From NCBI RefSeq assembly GCF_018598225.1, contig NZ_JAHESF010000019.1, positions 59,198 through 123,197 on the forward strand: a DNA stretch of 64,000 nt, written 5' to 3'. Numbering within the stretch: the first letter of the stretch is position 1; the number at the start of each line of letters is the position of its first letter. Under the pieces are notes generated by a model. The model ran no database searches. It was given only the letters and a program-made list of their open reading frames with translations, and was not told the origin of the DNA. The position numbers and the translations under genes were made by a program. Of the stretch, positions 54,355 to 63,729 are shown piece after piece. Origin of the DNA: Chryseosolibacter histidinae (GTDB taxonomy: Bacteria > Bacteroidota > Bacteroidia > Cytophagales > Cyclobacteriaceae).

Positions 54355-55383
54355 ATGCGTGAAGACTATCTGCAGGGCGGTGGCGAAGGATTAAGCGCTA
54401 CAGAAAAAGAATTCGAAAAAGCCCTCCGCCCACTTTCGTTCAGCGATTTTACAGGTCAGCAGAAGACCGTAGATAACATCAAGGTTTTTGTGCTTGCCGC
54501 CAAACAACGCAGCGAGCCCCTTGATCATGTGCTGCTGCACGGACCTCCCGGCCTGGGCAAAACAACGTTGTCTCACATCATCGCCAACGAGCTCGGATCA
54601 AACATCAAGATCACTTCCGGCCCGGTGCTCGACAAACCCAGCGACCTCGCGGGACTGCTCACCAACCTGGAGCCTCACGACGTGCTCTTCATCGACGAGA
54701 TCCACCGGCTCAATCCCATCGTGGAAGAATACCTCTATTCTGCCATGGAAGATTTCCGCATAGACATACTGCTCGATTCGGGTCCCAATGCGCGGTCTGT
54801 GCAGATTGGCCTGAACCCGTTCACGCTTATCGGCGCTACTACGCGGGCTGGCCTGCTAACCTCTCCGTTACGGGCGAGGTTCGGCATCAACGCACGCCTT
54901 GAATATTACGAAGCTCCGTTGCTGACCAGCATCGTTAAACGTTCGGCAAGTATTCTTAACAGCCCCATTCAGGACGACGCCGCCTTCGAGATCGCCCGGC
55001 GCAGTCGTGGCACACCCCGTATTGCCAACAATTTATTGAGGAGAACCCGTGACTTCGCCCAGATCAAGGGCAACGGTATCATTGATAAATCCATCTCCCA
55101 GATCGCCCTGAAAGCGCTGGATGTAGATGAGAACGGATTAGACGAGATGGACAATCGCATCCTCTCCACCATCATCGAAAAATTCAAAGGTGGACCGGTG
55201 GGCCTTAGCACCATCGCCACAGCGGTAGGTGAAGAAGCAGAAACCATTGAAGAAGTATACGAACCCTTCCTGATCCAGGAGGGCTACATCAAGCGCACAT
55301 CCCGCGGCCGTGAAACCACCGAGCTGGCCTACAAGCACCTGAAAACAATTCCACCCGCGAAAACACGGGGCCTCTTTGATTAG
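54355..55383 (+). CDS. ruvB: Holliday junction branch-migration ATPase RuvB
   Basis: RuvB is the AAA+ motor that, with RuvA, drives branch migration of Holliday junctions. The 342-residue protein has Walker A GPPGLGKT at 63-70, Walker B DEIH at 114-117, the sensor region [18 protein letters not shown] and a C-terminal winged helix ([28 protein letters not shown], in register). A TAATTTCG box 17 bases before the start is near the -7 consensus. It is not next to ruvA or ruvC here. Confidence 0.98.
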   Translation: MREDYLQGGGEGLSATEKEFEKALRPLSFSDFTGQQKTVDNIKVFVLAAKQRSEPLDHVLLHGPPGLGKTTLSHIIANELGSNIKITSGPVLDKPSDLAGLLTNLEPHDVLFIDEIHRLNPIVEEYLYSAMEDFRIDILLDSGPNARSVQIGLNPFTLIGATTRAGLLTSPLRARFGINARLEYYEAPLLTSIVKRSASILNSPIQDDAAFEIARRSRGTPRIANNLLRRTRDFAQIKGNGIIDKSISQIALKALDVDENGLDEMDNRILSTIIEKFKGGPVGLSTIATAVGEEAETIEEVYEPFLIQEGYIKRTSRGRETTELAYKHLKTIPPAKTRGLFD

Positions 55384-55462
55384 CCACAAGTCTCCAGTTA
55401 CGAGCTGTAGAATTAAATAGCGCCGAGCTTTCAGCCACGGCCACAAGAAATCAGTCCAGTCA

Positions 55463-55489
55463 CCCCCTCCTTTTGCAAAAAGGAGGGGG
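55463..55489. repeat. GC-rich palindrome between ruvB and ndk
   Basis: CCCCCTCCTTTT and AAAAAGGAGGGGG form a stem around GC. It lies between two convergent genes, so it may end both transcripts, but the T-run is inside the stem. It may equally be a dispersed palindromic repeat. Confidence 0.6.
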
Positions 55490-55498
55490 CCGGGGAGG

Positions 55499-55918
55499 TT
55501 AGTATTTCTCTTGTCCTGCGAAGAAGAAGCTTCCTTCGATGTCTGCGTTCACATCGCTGTCAGAACCGTGGATGGCGTTGGCTTCGATGGATTTTGCAAA
55601 CAGGTTACGGATGGTGCCGGGTTCAGCTTTCTTCGGGTCTGTAGCACCGATCAGTTTCCTGAAATCTTCCACGGCATTGGCTTTCTCGAGGATCATCGGC
55701 ACAATAGGGCCTGATGACATATAGTCACAGAGGTCTTTGTAGAAGGGACGCTCTTTGTGGATGGCATAAAATTGTCCGGCGCGCTCCTTTGTCAGTTGTG
55801 TCTTTTTCATCGCCACAATGCGGAAGCCGGCTTCTTCGATCATCTTGGTGATGGCACCTGTATTGTTTGCTCCGACAGCGTCGGGTTTGATCATGGTAAA
55901 GGTTCTGTTTCCAGCCAT
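55499..55918 (-). CDS. ndk: Nucleoside diphosphate kinase
   Basis: Ndk moves the gamma phosphate of ATP onto nucleoside diphosphates through a phosphohistidine. The 139 residues match the family. N-terminal [10 protein letters not shown] and the catalytic H117 in NAIHGSDSD are present, and the chain ends with [14 protein letters not shown]. Confidence 0.98.
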   Translation of the reverse strand: MAGNRTFTMIKPDAVGANNTGAITKMIEEAGFRIVAMKKTQLTKERAGQFYAIHKERPFYKDLCDYMSSGPIVPMILEKANAVEDFRKLIGATDPKKAEPGTIRNLFAKSIEANAIHGSDSDVNADIEGSFFFAGQEKY

Positions 55919-55975
55919 ATTCTTTTTTTATTTCTTTGGTTAATCTTCGTAATCGGCCGCAAAAATAACAGTTTC

Positions 55976-56010
55976 GTCCATAGTCCATAGTTTATGATCT
56001 ATAGTTTTTA
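55976..56010. repeat. Heptamer tandem repeat (GTCCATA type)
   Basis: Units GTCCATA, GTCCATA, GTTTATG, ATCTATA, GTTTTTA lie upstream of ndk. A shorter run (TTAACTA, TTGACTA, TTTTTTC) lies at about 56077-56098, just before the DHH phosphatase gene. Confidence 0.7.
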
Positions 56011-56127
56011 GCACTTTCGTCTCAGTTGCCGGGGCCGAAAAATGTTCTGGCCGGCACACTCAGCGCTGCTAAAGGCATTAACTATTGACTATTTTTTCTC
56101 ATTTTTGCCCCTCGCTTTGCCCATAAC

Positions 56128-57141
56128 ATGCAGAATCTCCCCGCATTCAAGGAATTTATGAACCAGCCCCGGAAAGTGGTGATCGTTACCCACGTGAAGC
56201 CGGACGCCGATGCGCTGGGCTCCTCGCTGGGGCTGGCGGGATATTTGAAAAAGAAAGGGCATACCGTGAAGGTGATCACCCCCAGCGATTACCCTGATTT
56301 TCTCACCTGGATGCCCGGTAACTCCGAGGTGCTCATCTTCCAGAAAGATAAGCCCAAAGCAGCCGAAGCATTTATCAGCCAAAGCGATATCGTGTTTTGC
56401 CTTGACTTCTCCAGCCTGCAACGGATCAACGAGCTGGGCAAAATGGTGGAGAAAGCCACCGCCAAAAAGGTGCTCATAGACCATCACCTCGAGCCGGAGA
56501 AATTTGCCGAGTTCGAGCAGTGGGATGATACAGCCGCTTCCACGGCAGAGCTGGTATACAAGCTCATTCGTGACATTGGCGATGAAGACCTTGTTGACCA
56601 GAATATCGCCAACTGCTTATATGCCGGCATCATGACCGATACCGGTGGATTCAGGCACCCCAACACGACTTACGAAGTATTCCAGATCGCTTCTGCGTTG
56701 GTAGCCCACGGCGCGGATCCCTCAGGCGTCTCAAAGCTCATCTACGATACCAACACGCTCGAGCGCTTAAGGCTGATGGGTTTTGTGCTGAGTGAAAAAC
56801 TGAACGTGCTGCCTGAATATCGCACGGCTTTCATCACACTTTCCGCAGAAGAGCTGAAAAAATTCGGATCGCAAACGGGCGACACGGAAGGGCTGGTGAA
56901 CTACGGACTATCCATCAAAGGCATACGACTCTCAGCGCTGATCTCTGATCGGAAAGAAAACATCAAACTTTCATTTCGTTCTCTTGGAAGTTTTTCTGTG
57001 AACGAGCTGGCCAGGAAACACTTTGAAGGTGGCGGACACAGGAATGCGGCCGGGGGGCAGACCAATCTGACGTTGGATGAGACTGTCAAAAAATTCCTCG
57101 ACCTGCTGCCGCAATACAAAGATCAGCTTCTGGCCGATTAA
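56128..57141 (+). CDS. nrnA: DHH-family phosphoesterase, NrnA-like (oligoribonuclease/pAp phosphatase)
   Basis: A 337-residue DHH/DHHA1 enzyme. Motifs are THVKPDADALGSS at 21-33, CLDFSS near 91-96, the DHH triplet at 118-120 and the DHHA1 signature GGGHRNAAGG at 301-310. Characterised relatives degrade short RNA oligonucleotides and dephosphorylate 3'-phosphoadenosine 5'-phosphate. The start at 56128 gives MQNLPAFKEFM, typical of the family in this phylum. The next gene is an FKBP lipoprotein 63 bases on. Confidence 0.93.
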   Translation: MQNLPAFKEFMNQPRKVVIVTHVKPDADALGSSLGLAGYLKKKGHTVKVITPSDYPDFLTWMPGNSEVLIFQKDKPKAAEAFISQSDIVFCLDFSSLQRINELGKMVEKATAKKVLIDHHLEPEKFAEFEQWDDTAASTAELVYKLIRDIGDEDLVDQNIANCLYAGIMTDTGGFRHPNTTYEVFQIASALVAHGADPSGVSKLIYDTNTLERLRLMGFVLSEKLNVLPEYRTAFITLSAEELKKFGSQTGDTEGLVNYGLSIKGIRLSALISDRKENIKLSFRSLGSFSVNELARKHFEGGGHRNAAGGQTNLTLDETVKKFLDLLPQYKDQLLAD

Positions 57142-57204
57142 AATTTTTTTAACAAAAACGCATTACAACCTTTAAATCGTAAATACTGTCTAAACAAAAA
57201 TAAC

Positions 57205-58077
57205 ATGGTCAAATTATCGTATGTGCTGTCAGGCTTGCTGTTGCTTCTTGCAGCATGTAAGCAGTCCGAAACTGTAAAAACTACCCGCAGCGGCCTGAAA
57301 TATTCCGTGATCAAAGCCGGCGACGGCGTTACCGGAAAAAAAGGTGAGATCCTGGTGTTCGACTTTCAATTGAAAGACTCCAAGGACTCCGTTTGGAACG
57401 ACAGCTACAAAGAAGGATTACCGGCTGCCATGGAGATCAGGGATACCGCAGAAGTGAATATGGAAGATGGCGTGGCACAAATGCTGCGTGAGCTTTCTAC
57501 CGGTGACAGTGTAAAGACGACCATGACCATTCCCGAGTTCTTCAAAAACCTGGTGCGCAGACCTCCGCCCCCATCTGTTGATACCACGGGCTCAGTAACG
57601 TATACCATCAACGTGAAAGACGTGATGAACTTCGACGAGTTCCTGGCATGGCGCGAAAAGACCACCACTGAACGCGACAGCAAACAGATCCAGAAATACC
57701 TGGCTGATAACAAGCTGGAAGCTAAACAGGATACCAGTGGCATCTATTATATCATTCACAATACCACAGGTGGTGCAAAACCGACTCCTGAAAATTGTGT
57801 TGAGGTAAAATACGAAGGCAAGTTCCTGAAAGACGAGCGGCTGTTCGATAAGAACGAGAAGATCGGTTTTTCATTGAACGAAGTGATCCGTGGCTGGAAA
57901 CTTTCCATTCCCATGCTGGCGAAAGGAGATTCCGGAACATTCTTCATTCCTTCAAAGCTTGCGTATGGCCCTCAGGGTTATCCCGGCGCCATTCCTCCCG
58001 ATGCTGTGCTCATCTTCAAGGTGCAATTGCTGAATTTCGCCAATGAAGTTGACCCCGCGACGAGAACATGTAAATAA
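57205..58077 (+). CDS. Lipoprotein with two FKBP-type isomerase domains
   Basis: A 290-residue lipoprotein (signal ending LLLLLAAC, Cys18). The C-terminal FKBP domain (about 170-285) has VEVKYEGKFLKDERLFD, VIRGWKLSIPMLAKGDSGTFFIPSKLAYG and IPPDAVLIFKVQLL, the usual set. The first domain (about 25-140) has the outline of a FKBP (SGLKYSVIKAGDG, ILVFDFQLKD) but lacks the clear active-site pattern, so it is probably inactive. It helps fold proteins in the cell envelope. The downstream gene is a related single-domain lipoprotein eight bases away. Confidence 0.9.
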   Translation: MVKLSYVLSGLLLLLAACKQSETVKTTRSGLKYSVIKAGDGVTGKKGEILVFDFQLKDSKDSVWNDSYKEGLPAAMEIRDTAEVNMEDGVAQMLRELSTGDSVKTTMTIPEFFKNLVRRPPPPSVDTTGSVTYTINVKDVMNFDEFLAWREKTTTERDSKQIQKYLADNKLEAKQDTSGIYYIIHNTTGGAKPTPENCVEVKYEGKFLKDERLFDKNEKIGFSLNEVIRGWKLSIPMLAKGDSGTFFIPSKLAYGPQGYPGAIPPDAVLIFKVQLLNFANEVDPATRTCK

Positions 58078-58085
58078 TCTAGACT

Positions 58086-58616
58086 ATGAAATACAGGATC
58101 ATCTTAAAGCTTTTTGTCGGTGCCATCTTCGGTGCAGTGCTTTTAACAAGCTGTTTCGACAATGACATTCCATCCGTTGAAGAGATATTGAAATCCAACC
58201 TCGAAGGCGCGGATCAAGAAAGGCTTGCGGCCGACCTGAAAATTATCGACGACAGTCTTTCACGCTGGGGTCTGGTGGCCCAAACAGAGCCCAACGGTGT
58301 TCGTTATATCGTGCACACCCAGGGCAGCGGCCCGAAACCTACACTGAGAAGTGGCATCATCTTCAACTATGAAGGAAGGTTGCTCAGCACCAACAGCGTA
58401 TTTGACGATGGCGATATGGCTGGCGCTCCGCTGAGTCAGCTCATTGTAGGATGGCAAACCACACTGCCCCTGCTCAATGAAGGCACAAGGGCAACACTCT
58501 ACATTCCGTCGGGTTATGCTTATGGCGCACGGGAGATCAGAGACGCAGACAATAAGGTGGTGGTACCCGCCAATGCCAATCTTATTTTCGAGATAGAGCT
58601 TGTAGATGTACGGTAG
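58086..58616 (+). CDS. FKBP-type peptidyl-prolyl isomerase lipoprotein
   Basis: A 176-residue lipoprotein (LLTSC, Cys23) with one FKBP domain at about 65-175: GIIFNYEGRLLSTNSVFDDG, LIVGWQTTLPLLNEGTRATLYIPSGYAYG and VPANANLIFEIELVDV. Residues 30-65 are a charged linker. It is translationally linked to rdgB, whose GTG start shares one base with its TAG stop. Confidence 0.9.
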   Translation: MKYRIILKLFVGAIFGAVLLTSCFDNDIPSVEEILKSNLEGADQERLAADLKIIDDSLSRWGLVAQTEPNGVRYIVHTQGSGPKPTLRSGIIFNYEGRLLSTNSVFDDGDMAGAPLSQLIVGWQTTLPLLNEGTRATLYIPSGYAYGAREIRDADNKVVVPANANLIFEIELVDVR

Positions 58617-59200
58617 TGGATCTTTGTTTCGCATCCAATAACAATCATAAACTTTCCGAGATCAGGCCGTTGCTCGAGCCTGATTTCGCTGTTTTAAGCC
58701 TGGCGCAGATCGGGTGCCATGAAGAGCTGCCCGAAACACAGGCTACCATCGAAGGCAATTCCCAGCAAAAAGCCGAATACGTCTTCGATCGCTACCACGT
58801 GCCTTGTTTTGCAGATGACACGGGCCTGGAAGTAGAGGCTCTTGGCAACGCACCGGGCGTCTACTCTGCACGTTATGCCGGCGAGCACAAGAATAGCGAC
58901 GACAATATCAACCTGCTGCTGAAGAACCTCGAAGGAAAGCCGAACCGCAAAGCGAGATTCCGCACCGTGATCACGCTGGCAGGTCTTGGAGGCCTTCACT
59001 TTTTTGAAGGTGTGGTAGAAGGTACCATCATCACTACCAGAAAAGGTACCGATGGCTTTGGATACGACCCCATATTTCAGCCGGAAGGTTTTACCAGAAC
59101 GTTTGCCGAGATGTCTATTGCAGAAAAAAATGAGATGAGCCACCGCGCCAGGGCTACGCAGAAGCTGATCGCCTTCCTGAAAAATTACGCCCGCAAGTAA
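58616..59200 (+). CDS. rdgB: XTP/dITP diphosphatase (RdgB/HAM1)
   Basis: RdgB hydrolyses dITP, XTP and similar non-canonical nucleotides to monophosphates and keeps them out of DNA. The 194-residue chain has the family motifs LCFASNNNHKLSEI, FADDTGLEVEALGNAPGVYSARYAG (in register), and GTDGFGYDPIFQPEG. The start is a GTG whose first base is the last base of the previous stop. That is the only in-frame start that keeps the conserved N-terminus. Confidence 0.96.
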   Translation: MDLCFASNNNHKLSEIRPLLEPDFAVLSLAQIGCHEELPETQATIEGNSQQKAEYVFDRYHVPCFADDTGLEVEALGNAPGVYSARYAGEHKNSDDNINLLLKNLEGKPNRKARFRTVITLAGLGGLHFFEGVVEGTIITTRKGTDGFGYDPIFQPEGFTRTFAEMSIAEKNEMSHRARATQKLIAFLKNYARK

Positions 59201-59250
59201 GTGCCTGGCAGCAGGACCGCCGATATTTCGTATTTTTCGGGGTCATTTGT

Positions 59251-59877
59251 ATGCAGAAACCTTTCACCATCGGAATTACCGGAGGCAGTGGCTCTGGTAA
59301 GACATTCTTCATCAACAGCCTGTCGAGCCGGTTTGCCCCCGATGAAATATGCCTTATTTCACAGGACCATTATTACAAAGCGATCAACCTTCAGACCATA
59401 GACAGTAACGGCATCGAGAACTTCGACCTGCCCTCTGCCATTGAAAGAGAAAAATTCCACGAAGACATCCTGAAAATAAAAAAAGGGGAGACCGTTACCA
59501 TCAAGGAATATACCTTCAACAACCCCAAAGCAGAGCCAACCTACCTCGTTTTTAAGCCGGCCCCGATCCTGATCATCGAAGGCCTGTTTGTGCAGTATTT
59601 CGAAGAGATCGCCAGCGAGCTCGACCTGAAGATCTTCATCGAGGCCAAAGACTATATCAAGCTGAGCAGAAGGATCAGGCGCGATAACGATGAGCGCGGC
59701 TATGACATCCACGATGTGCTTTACCGGTTCCAGCACCATGTGATGCCTGTGTATGAAACGCTCATAAAACCGCTGAAACAGCAGACAGACCTCATTATTC
59801 CCAACAACCAGGACTTTTCAAAAGCCCTGGATATCCTTACGATGGCCCTGAAAACCAAGCTGAAAGCCAGCGTTTAA
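59251..59877 (+). CDS. udk: Uridine kinase
   Basis: Udk phosphorylates uridine and cytidine in pyrimidine salvage. The 208-residue protein has the P-loop GGSGSGKT at 11-18, ISQDHYYK, FDLPSAIERE and IKLSRRIRRDNDERGYD in register. The start at 59251 gives MQKPFTIGITGGSG, as expected. It follows rdgB by 50 bases. Confidence 0.95.
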   Translation: MQKPFTIGITGGSGSGKTFFINSLSSRFAPDEICLISQDHYYKAINLQTIDSNGIENFDLPSAIEREKFHEDILKIKKGETVTIKEYTFNNPKAEPTYLVFKPAPILIIEGLFVQYFEEIASELDLKIFIEAKDYIKLSRRIRRDNDERGYDIHDVLYRFQHHVMPVYETLIKPLKQQTDLIIPNNQDFSKALDILTMALKTKLKASV

Positions 59878-59892
59878 AACCTGGCGGAAGCG

Positions 59893-59925
59893 TTTGCAGA
59901 TTCACCATATATTTGCCTACTTTTG
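59893..59925 (+). promoter_or_regulatory. Candidate promoter for the small gene at 59944
   Basis: TTTG at 59893-59896 and TACTTTTG at 59918-59925 are separated by 21 bases, which fits the Bacteroidota -33/-7 arrangement (TTTG, about 19-21 bases, TAnnTTTG). A second -7-like box, TATATTTG, lies at 59908-59915. Confidence 0.5.
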
Positions 59926-59943
59926 TACCCCTTAGTAATAACT

Positions 59944-60288
59944 ATGAGCAAAAGAGTGCACCCATTGACGCTTATCATCGGCAGCCTGCTGGCGATGGTG
60001 ATCGTATGCACTCAGTGCTTCCATTTTGAAACCAAATCCTTTACCAAAAAGGAGATCAGCACCGGTCAGGAAGAGAGCAGTCAGCCCGCAGATGAGGCCA
60101 TGGTCTCATTGCCTTCATTCTCGTTACCTGCTCCCGTGCATGTTCAACTCAACCTCGATGCCTATTGCCTGTTTGAAATTCTTTTCGAAGAAGATCAGCA
60201 ACTGGATTCGTCCGCAGAAGCGCCTGCCTATCCGGAAAAGCTATTGATCACGCTTTTCCGTGTCATCATTTCGCCTAACGCACCCTGA
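59944..60288 (+). CDS. Small hypothetical protein with N-terminal hydrophobic segment
   Basis: A 114-residue protein that I do not recognise. Residues 8-24 (TLIIGSLLAMVIVCTQC) form a membrane or signal segment. The mature part is acidic (KKEISTGQEESSQPADE) and then ends in hydrophobic strands (VHVQLNLDAYCLFEILFEED, LLITLFRVIISPNAP). The start at 59944 is preceded by a good promoter-like pair. It lies between udk and secDF; no function can be given from sequence. Confidence 0.6.
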   Translation: MSKRVHPLTLIIGSLLAMVIVCTQCFHFETKSFTKKEISTGQEESSQPADEAMVSLPSFSLPAPVHVQLNLDAYCLFEILFEEDQQLDSSAEAPAYPEKLLITLFRVIISPNAP

Positions 60289-60392
60289 GTAAGTCTTAAC
60301 AGATCTTACCTGCCCGGTGTTATTCGCCGGACAAGGCTTATTGCACCATTTCATTTGAACTAATTAAATTTTTTTAAACCCTATACATTTTT

Positions 60393-63371
60393 ATGAGAAA
60401 TAAAGGATTCGTGTCAGTGCTCACAGTGGTGGTAACCCTGTTGTGCCTGTACTACCTCTCGTTTACGCTGATCTCGCGTGGCGTGCAGAAAGATGCCACC
60501 GAATACGCAACCAACAGCGCAGGAGAAGTTGACCCCAACAAAAAACAATATTATCTCGACTCGGTCTGGAACAAGCCCGTGTTCAACTTCTTTGGCATGA
60601 AAGAATACACTTACCGCGAGATCAAAGACGGCGAGATCAGTCTTGGCCTCGACCTTCAAGGTGGTATGCACGTAACGCTTGAAGTTTCACCGGTAGACAT
60701 TCTCCGTGGACTGAGCGGCAACAACCAGGATTCCGCTTTTGTGCAAGCTTTACAAAAAGCCTACACAAAATCGAGGAACAGCCAGCAGACCTTCAGCTCA
60801 CTTTTCTTCGACGCTTACCGCGAAGACAATCCGGGCAAACGCCTGGCGCCGCTGTTCGCTACGGCATCGACCCGTGGCCGCATCAGCCTGAACGCCACTG
60901 ACAGTGAAGTGATCAGCATCGTTGAGCAGGAGATCGAAAGCGCCATCGAACGTTCTTTCACCATCCTGAGAAGCCGTATCGACCAGTTCGGAACATCACA
61001 GCCCAACATCCAACGTTTACCCAACGGCCGCATCCAGATCGAGATCCCCGGCGCAGAGAACCCGCAGCGTGTAAGAAAGCTCCTGCAGGGTGTTGCCAAG
61101 CTCGAGTTCTGGGACGTTGTTGAGCCCACAACACTCAATGCTTCCTTCATGGCCATCAACGACCTGCTGGTAGCGGAGCAAAAAGAAAAAGCCAAAAATA
61201 ACGGCACCACTGCAGAACCTGCCAAAGAGAACCTGAAAGATATTCTGTCGAGCGACCAGCCCAAGCAGGATTCAGCCACCTCTGAGCTTGAGAAGAGTCT
61301 GGCCAACGCAGCCGACAGCACAGGACTTGATACATTGCAGAATCTCAGCGTATCTCCGCTCTTTACACTGAGCAGCCCTCCTTATTCTTTCCGTTATGAC
61401 CTGAAAGACACGGCAGAGATCAACCGCATTTTCAGACGCGAAGATGTGCTGAACCGCCTTCCCCGCAACATTGGTGTTTTCTGGGCCAATAAAGAAGACA
61501 AGTACTCTACCGATGTGAACGAAGAGCCGAAGCTGCAGCTGTACTTCCTGGATCTTGGAAGGAATAAAAAATCGAAGCTTACCGGTGAGGTGATCGTCAA
61601 TGCCAGAAAAGATTTTGACGAAAGAGGAAGAAATGCCGTAAGCATGTCCATGAACACTACGGGTACAAAGGTATGGGCAAAATGGACTGCCGATGCCGCC
61701 ACCAAAGGTTCACGGATTGCGATCACACTTGATAACCTGGTGTATTCTGCCCCCGGCGTGAACGAGGAGATCCCTTTCGGAAGCTCTATCATCTCCGGTA
61801 ACTTTACAGACGAGGAAGCGAAAGACCTTGCCAACATCCTGAAAGCCGGTTCACTGCCTGCTCCTACTAAAATTGTTGAAGAAGCAGTTGTTGGACCTAC
61901 ACTCGGTGCTGAATCCATCCAGAATGGTTTGATCTCCATCGTAGTAGGCTTTCTCATCATCATCCTCTTCATGGTGGCAACCTACAACTCTGCAGGCTGG
62001 GTAGCCGATGCAGCCGTGGTGTTGAACCTTTTCTTCCTGCTGGGGATCCTTGCGTCGCTGAACGCTGCGCTTACCCTGCCCGGTATCGCCGGTATTCTGT
62101 TGTCGCTCGCCATTGCGGTAGACGCGAACGTACTTATCAACGAAAGGGTGAAGGAAGACCTGAACGATGGCAAGCCTATGAACCTGGCGGTGGGCAACGG
62201 TTATAAGAACGCGTTCTCCGCCATCATCGACTCGAACGTTACTACGCTGATCAAAGGTTTTGTGTTGCTGACTTTCGGCTCGGGCCTCATCTACGGCTTC
62301 GCTGTAACGCTGATCATCGGTATCCTCTGTTCACTTTTTACATCAGTACTGTTCACACGTCTGATCTTTGAATTCTTCACAAAACGTGGCAAGAGCCTGA
62401 GCTTCTCGTTCTCATGGTCAAAGAACCTGTTCCGCAGCATCAGCATCGATTTCATCGGCAACAGGAAGATCTATTATATGGTCTCTGGCGCTGTGATCCT
62501 TGCCGGTATGATCTCACTGGGCATTAAAGGCCTGAACTATGGCGTTGACTTCAAAGGTGGCCGTACCTACATCGTTCGTTTCGAGCAGCCGGTAAGCACC
62601 ATCGATCTGAGGAACAACCTGGCGGCTTCATTTGAAGCTGCGCCTGAGGTGAAGACCTACGGATTTGACAACAAGTACCAGATCACCACCAGCTACCTGA
62701 TCGAGAACGACTCAGAAGAAGCTACCAACACAGCGGAAAGCAAGCTGAATGAAGGGCTTGCCAAGTTCTCCGGAAATAAATCGGAGATCCTGAGCTCATC
62801 TAAAGTTGGACCTACCGTGGCAAGCGATATCCGGGTTTCTGCCTTGTATGCGCTGATGATTGCCATGGGCCTGATGTTCCTCTACATTTTGATCAGGTTC
62901 AGGAAGTGGCAGTTCGCTTTGGGAACGATGGTGAGCCTTGTGCATACCGTGCTGATGGTTGTGGCGCTGTTCTCGTTGCTTGAGAGCATTATGCCTTTCT
63001 CACTGGAGATCGATCAGTCGTTCGTGGCAGCTATCCTGACGGTGATCGGATACTCCATCAACGACAGTGTGGTGGTATTCGACAGGGTTCGTGAGTTCTT
63101 GACAGGCATGAAGAGTGGCGAGAGCACACCTACCGTAATCAACAATGCCTTGAACGATACGCTAAGCCGTACCTTGATCACTGGTATGTCTACGATCTTC
63201 GTGATCATCATCCTGTTCATCTTCGGTGGCGAGACCATCAAAGGTTTCACTTTCGCGATGCTGATCGGTGTATTGATCGGAACGTATTCTTCGCTTTGCA
63301 TCGGCACACCTGTACTGGTTGATTTCTCTACCAGGGGCAGCAGCAAAAAGCTGGAGCCGGCGAAAGCCTAA
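60393..63371 (+). CDS. secDF: Fused protein translocase subunit SecDF
   Basis: SecD and SecF in one 992-residue chain, which uses the proton gradient to pull secreted proteins out of SecYEG. The SecD half has LGLDLQGGMHVTLEV, a large periplasmic P1 domain (about 100-480) with a Pro/Ala/Lys/Asp-rich insertion at about 270-320, and the GNFTDEEAKDLANILKAGSLPAP region. The SecF half (from about 690) has GVDFKGGRTYIVRFE and VIGYSINDSVVVFDRVREFL in register. Six plus six membrane helices are visible. Fusion of SecD and SecF is common in Bacteroidota. A strong terminator follows. Confidence 0.97.
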   Translation: MRNKGFVSVLTVVVTLLCLYYLSFTLISRGVQKDATEYATNSAGEVDPNKKQYYLDSVWNKPVFNFFGMKEYTYREIKDGEISLGLDLQGGMHVTLEVSPVDILRGLSGNNQDSAFVQALQKAYTKSRNSQQTFSSLFFDAYREDNPGKRLAPLFATASTRGRISLNATDSEVISIVEQEIESAIERSFTILRSRIDQFGTSQPNIQRLPNGRIQIEIPGAENPQRVRKLLQGVAKLEFWDVVEPTTLNASFMAINDLLVAEQKEKAKNNGTTAEPAKENLKDILSSDQPKQDSATSELEKSLANAADSTGLDTLQNLSVSPLFTLSSPPYSFRYDLKDTAEINRIFRREDVLNRLPRNIGVFWANKEDKYSTDVNEEPKLQLYFLDLGRNKKSKLTGEVIVNARKDFDERGRNAVSMSMNTTGTKVWAKWTADAATKGSRIAITLDNLVYSAPGVNEEIPFGSSIISGNFTDEEAKDLANILKAGSLPAPTKIVEEAVVGPTLGAESIQNGLISIVVGFLIIILFMVATYNSAGWVADAAVVLNLFFLLGILASLNAALTLPGIAGILLSLAIAVDANVLINERVKEDLNDGKPMNLAVGNGYKNAFSAIIDSNVTTLIKGFVLLTFGSGLIYGFAVTLIIGILCSLFTSVLFTRLIFEFFTKRGKSLSFSFSWSKNLFRSISIDFIGNRKIYYMVSGAVILAGMISLGIKGLNYGVDFKGGRTYIVRFEQPVSTIDLRNNLAASFEAAPEVKTYGFDNKYQITTSYLIENDSEEATNTAESKLNEGLAKFSGNKSEILSSSKVGPTVASDIRVSALYALMIAMGLMFLYILIRFRKWQFALGTMVSLVHTVLMVVALFSLLESIMPFSLEIDQSFVAAILTVIGYSINDSVVVFDRVREFLTGMKSGESTPTVINNALNDTLSRTLITGMSTIFVIIILFIFGGETIKGFTFAMLIGVLIGTYSSLCIGTPVLVDFSTRGSSKKLEPAKA

Positions 63372-63390
63372 GTTGTTTAGTCTTCGAATT

Positions 63391-63427
63391 AAGCCTGCGT
63401 GAGGTTTCTCGCGCAGGCTTTTTTATT
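63391..63427 (+). terminator. Terminator after secDF
   Basis: AAGCCTGCG pairs with CGCAGGCTT, the stem continues inward through T-G and GAG/CTC, and six Ts follow. Confidence 0.93.
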
Positions 63428-63437
63428 GGAGGTGGAT

Positions 63438-63496
63438 GAAAAGGAGCCAGAAGCCAGAAGTCAGAAGGAGGAGTAAGAAGCAAGGAGTAAGGAGCG
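63438..63496. repeat. Purine-rich heptamer tandem repeat
   Basis: Units AGGAGCC, AGAAGCC, AGAAGTC, AGAAGGA, then AGTAAGA, AGCAAGG, AGTAAGG. The unit types are the same as at 17574-17660 and 63730-63800. Confidence 0.8.
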
Positions 63497-63729
63497 TACG
63501 TCCAAGGTGTTGGAGGAACGGTGCTACGCATCCTGGTATGTCAAGAACCGTGGTGATACGAGGAAGCAGAAGCCAGCCGTTAAGTGTATTGGATATGTCA
63601 TCCCTGACGGTATTTTGTTCCACCTTCGGCTACCATGTATCGTCCTAGCGGACCCTCGTTACTCCAGACTGATGGCAAATGGTTTACTGGGAACAGCGGG
63701 TTGGTAGGATGGGAATACTACGCTTGTAA
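63497..63729. other. Unassigned stretch between two purine heptamer runs
   Basis: About 230 bases of mixed composition are bracketed on both sides by near-identical purine heptamers. Small frames exist on both strands (for example 63507-63707) but none has a recognisable product or start context. I see no terminal inverted repeats or tRNA-like fold. It could be a remnant of an inserted element. Confidence 0.4.

Noticed and set aside
63507..63707. Small plus-strand frame of 66 codons
   Set aside because: No recognisable product, no start signal and overlapping frames on both strands; left unassigned.
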